A DNA stretch of 64,000 bases, taken from Cymbidium sinense. Its lineage: Eukaryota; Streptophyta; Magnoliopsida; Asparagales; Orchidaceae. Positions 63,080-64,000 of the stretch are shown here, in pieces. The stretch's first letter is position 1. Each line of letters starts with the position of its first letter. Made by a program: the position numbers and the translations under genes. The notes beneath the pieces were generated by a model that was not told where the DNA came from, did not search any database, and saw only the letters and a list, made by a program, of their open reading frames with translations. The DNA is taken from the NCBI GenBank assembly GCA_021442155.1, contig CM038225.1, forward strand, positions 81,976,925 to 82,040,924. Reading direction: 5' to 3'.

Positions 63080-64000
63080 ATGGCACTGATCATGGGAAAG
63101 CTCTCGTTGCTGCCTCTCCTGCTCATTGGGGTATTGGTTGCCGACACGTTGGGGTCCCGAATTTTACCCGGCGAAACATTGTCGATGGTGCAGCGCCACG
63201 AACAGTGGATGGCGCGGCACGGGAGAGTGTATAAAAATGCAGCAGAGAAGGCGCAGCGGTTCGAAATCTTCGAGACCAACATGGAGCACATAGAGAGCTT
63301 CAATGCCGAGAAGCACAAATACTGGCTCCGCTGCAATCAGTTCACAGACTTGACCAATGAGGAATTCAAGGCTATTTACGCCTCAGGATTCAAGCACTCC
63401 ACCTCATCTCGTCCAACACCGACCAAGTTCAGGTATGAGAATGTATCGGCAGCCGCAGCAAACTTAGATTGGAGAACCAAGGGAGCCGTCACTCCAATAA
63501 AGGATCAAGGCCAATGCGGTGAGAATTCATCCCCTTGCATGATATCGAAGACTATATATATAAATATATGCAATTAAACAGCAATTGTATGACAAGCAGG
63601 GGCATGCTGGGCTTTCTCGTCGGTGGCGGCTACGGAGGGTATCAACCAGATTAAGAATGGGAAGCTAGTTTCCCTCTCGGAGCAGGAGCTCATTGATTGC
63701 GATGTGACAGAACAGAACCAGGGCTGCAACGGGGGCGTCATGGATGATGCTTTTCAATTCATCATCGACAATGGCGGCATCAACACTGAGATCAACTACC
63801 CATACGACGCAGCCGATGGTTCATGTAACTCCAATAAGAAGTCCACCAGCGCCGTCAAGATCTCCGGCTTTGAGGACGTTCCGGCTAACAGCGAAGCATC
63901 ACTGCTAAAAGCTGTCTCAGTTCAGCCAGTCTCTGTGGCCATCGATGGTGGAGATCCCAACTTCCAGCACTACGCAGGTGGCATCTTCACCGGTCCCTGT
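63080..64000 (+). CDS. Papain-family cysteine protease, SAG12/SAG39-like (3' end outside window)
   Basis: Exon 1 is 63080-63518 and exon 2 starts at 63600 and runs off the window; 280 residues are visible. The product would be a secreted or vacuolar C1A endopeptidase made as a zymogen. Residues 1-25 form a signal peptide with a Leu-rich core. Residues 40-97 are the I29 inhibitor prodomain with a perfect ERFNIN motif (E56, R60, I63, F64, N67, I71, N75), followed by NQFTDLT. The mature enzyme should start near LDWR (129-132). Oxyanion Gln is Q143 and catalytic Cys is C149 in QCGACWAFS. GCNGG is at 188-192. The catalytic His and Asn blocks lie beyond 64000. The family is usually about 340 residues long. 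The frame is intact and G+C is higher than around it. The next Met (residue 5) could also start. The residue before Cys is Ala rather than the usual Ser or Cys. The best relatives are senescence-associated proteases; expression is not shown. Confidence 0.92.
63519..63599 (+). other. Intron 1 of the cysteine protease gene
   Basis: The 81-base GT-AG intron (GTGAGAATTC ... GACAAGCAG) is AT-rich and in phase 1, splitting the Gly codon before Ala-Cys-Trp. Splicing restores QCGACWAFS. The unspliced frame stops at 63575-63577, so the intron is needed. Confidence 0.92.

Noticed and set aside
63070..63336. Minus-strand ORF over protease exon 1
   Set aside because: It is a shadow of the GC-rich exon; the + strand protein has a full I29 and C1A pattern.
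1..64000. tRNA or rRNA genes
   Set aside because: I saw no cloverleaf with A and B boxes and no rRNA-like sequence. The only tRNA-related signal is the primer-binding site, which is complementary to a tRNA end.

Overview
This is a repeat-rich stretch of a flowering-plant nuclear genome. It has plant Ty3/gypsy retrotransposons of the Tat type and the 5' part of a papain-family cysteine protease gene with an 81-base GT-AG intron. The protease exons are clearly richer in G+C than their surroundings, with many C or G third positions. That hints at a monocot, but I cannot name the species.

About 56.7 kb is one nested stack of related LTR retrotransposons, all reading on the + strand. Element I (outer) enters the window inside gag (1-1564) and continues with protease, RT, RNase H, archaeal-type RNase H and integrase relics (8813-13610). 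A 3' non-coding tract follows (13611-16479), then its 3' LTR (16480-16832 and 49297-56696). Element I is broken twice. A 7.24 kb solo LTR sits at 1570-8807, flanked by the 5-base duplication TCCAC; element II supplies an empty site for comparison. A complete second element, element II, lies at 16833-49291 inside the 3' LTR of element I, flanked by ATGGA duplications.

Element II has a 5' LTR (16833-16869 plus about 20571-27918) that holds a further shortened LTR copy (16870-20570). Next come a tRNA-Arg-like primer-binding site (27927-27944) and a leader packed with RNA-type hairpins (28090-29846). An unrecognised pre-gag coding region (30064-31658), gag, pol, a 3' non-coding tract and the 3' LTR (41701-49291) follow. 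Without the nested LTR, element II is about 28.8 kb long with LTRs of about 7.4-7.6 kb, which is very large for an LTR element. All coding regions are broken by stops, frameshifts and deletions. Elements I and II nevertheless share some of the same lesions, such as a TGA before RT and YVDN instead of YVDD. This raises the possibility that the family was copied in trans.

Downstream of element I lies a 2.2 kb tandem duplication (56366-about 60680). It carries the last 330 bases of the LTR plus the relic of a different plant transposon protein. An AT-rich intergenic stretch follows. From 63080 the window holds a SAG12/SAG39-type cysteine protease gene with an intact reading frame, a TATA box at 62983, a signal peptide, the I29 inhibitor prodomain and the catalytic Cys. 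The window ends before the catalytic His and Asn.

The best candidates for something undescribed are these: an array of about 18 hairpins with a conserved loop and covarying stems in the element II leader; a palindromic pair of W-boxes kept in all five LTR copies; and the strong strand-specific depletion of G in these giant LTRs.
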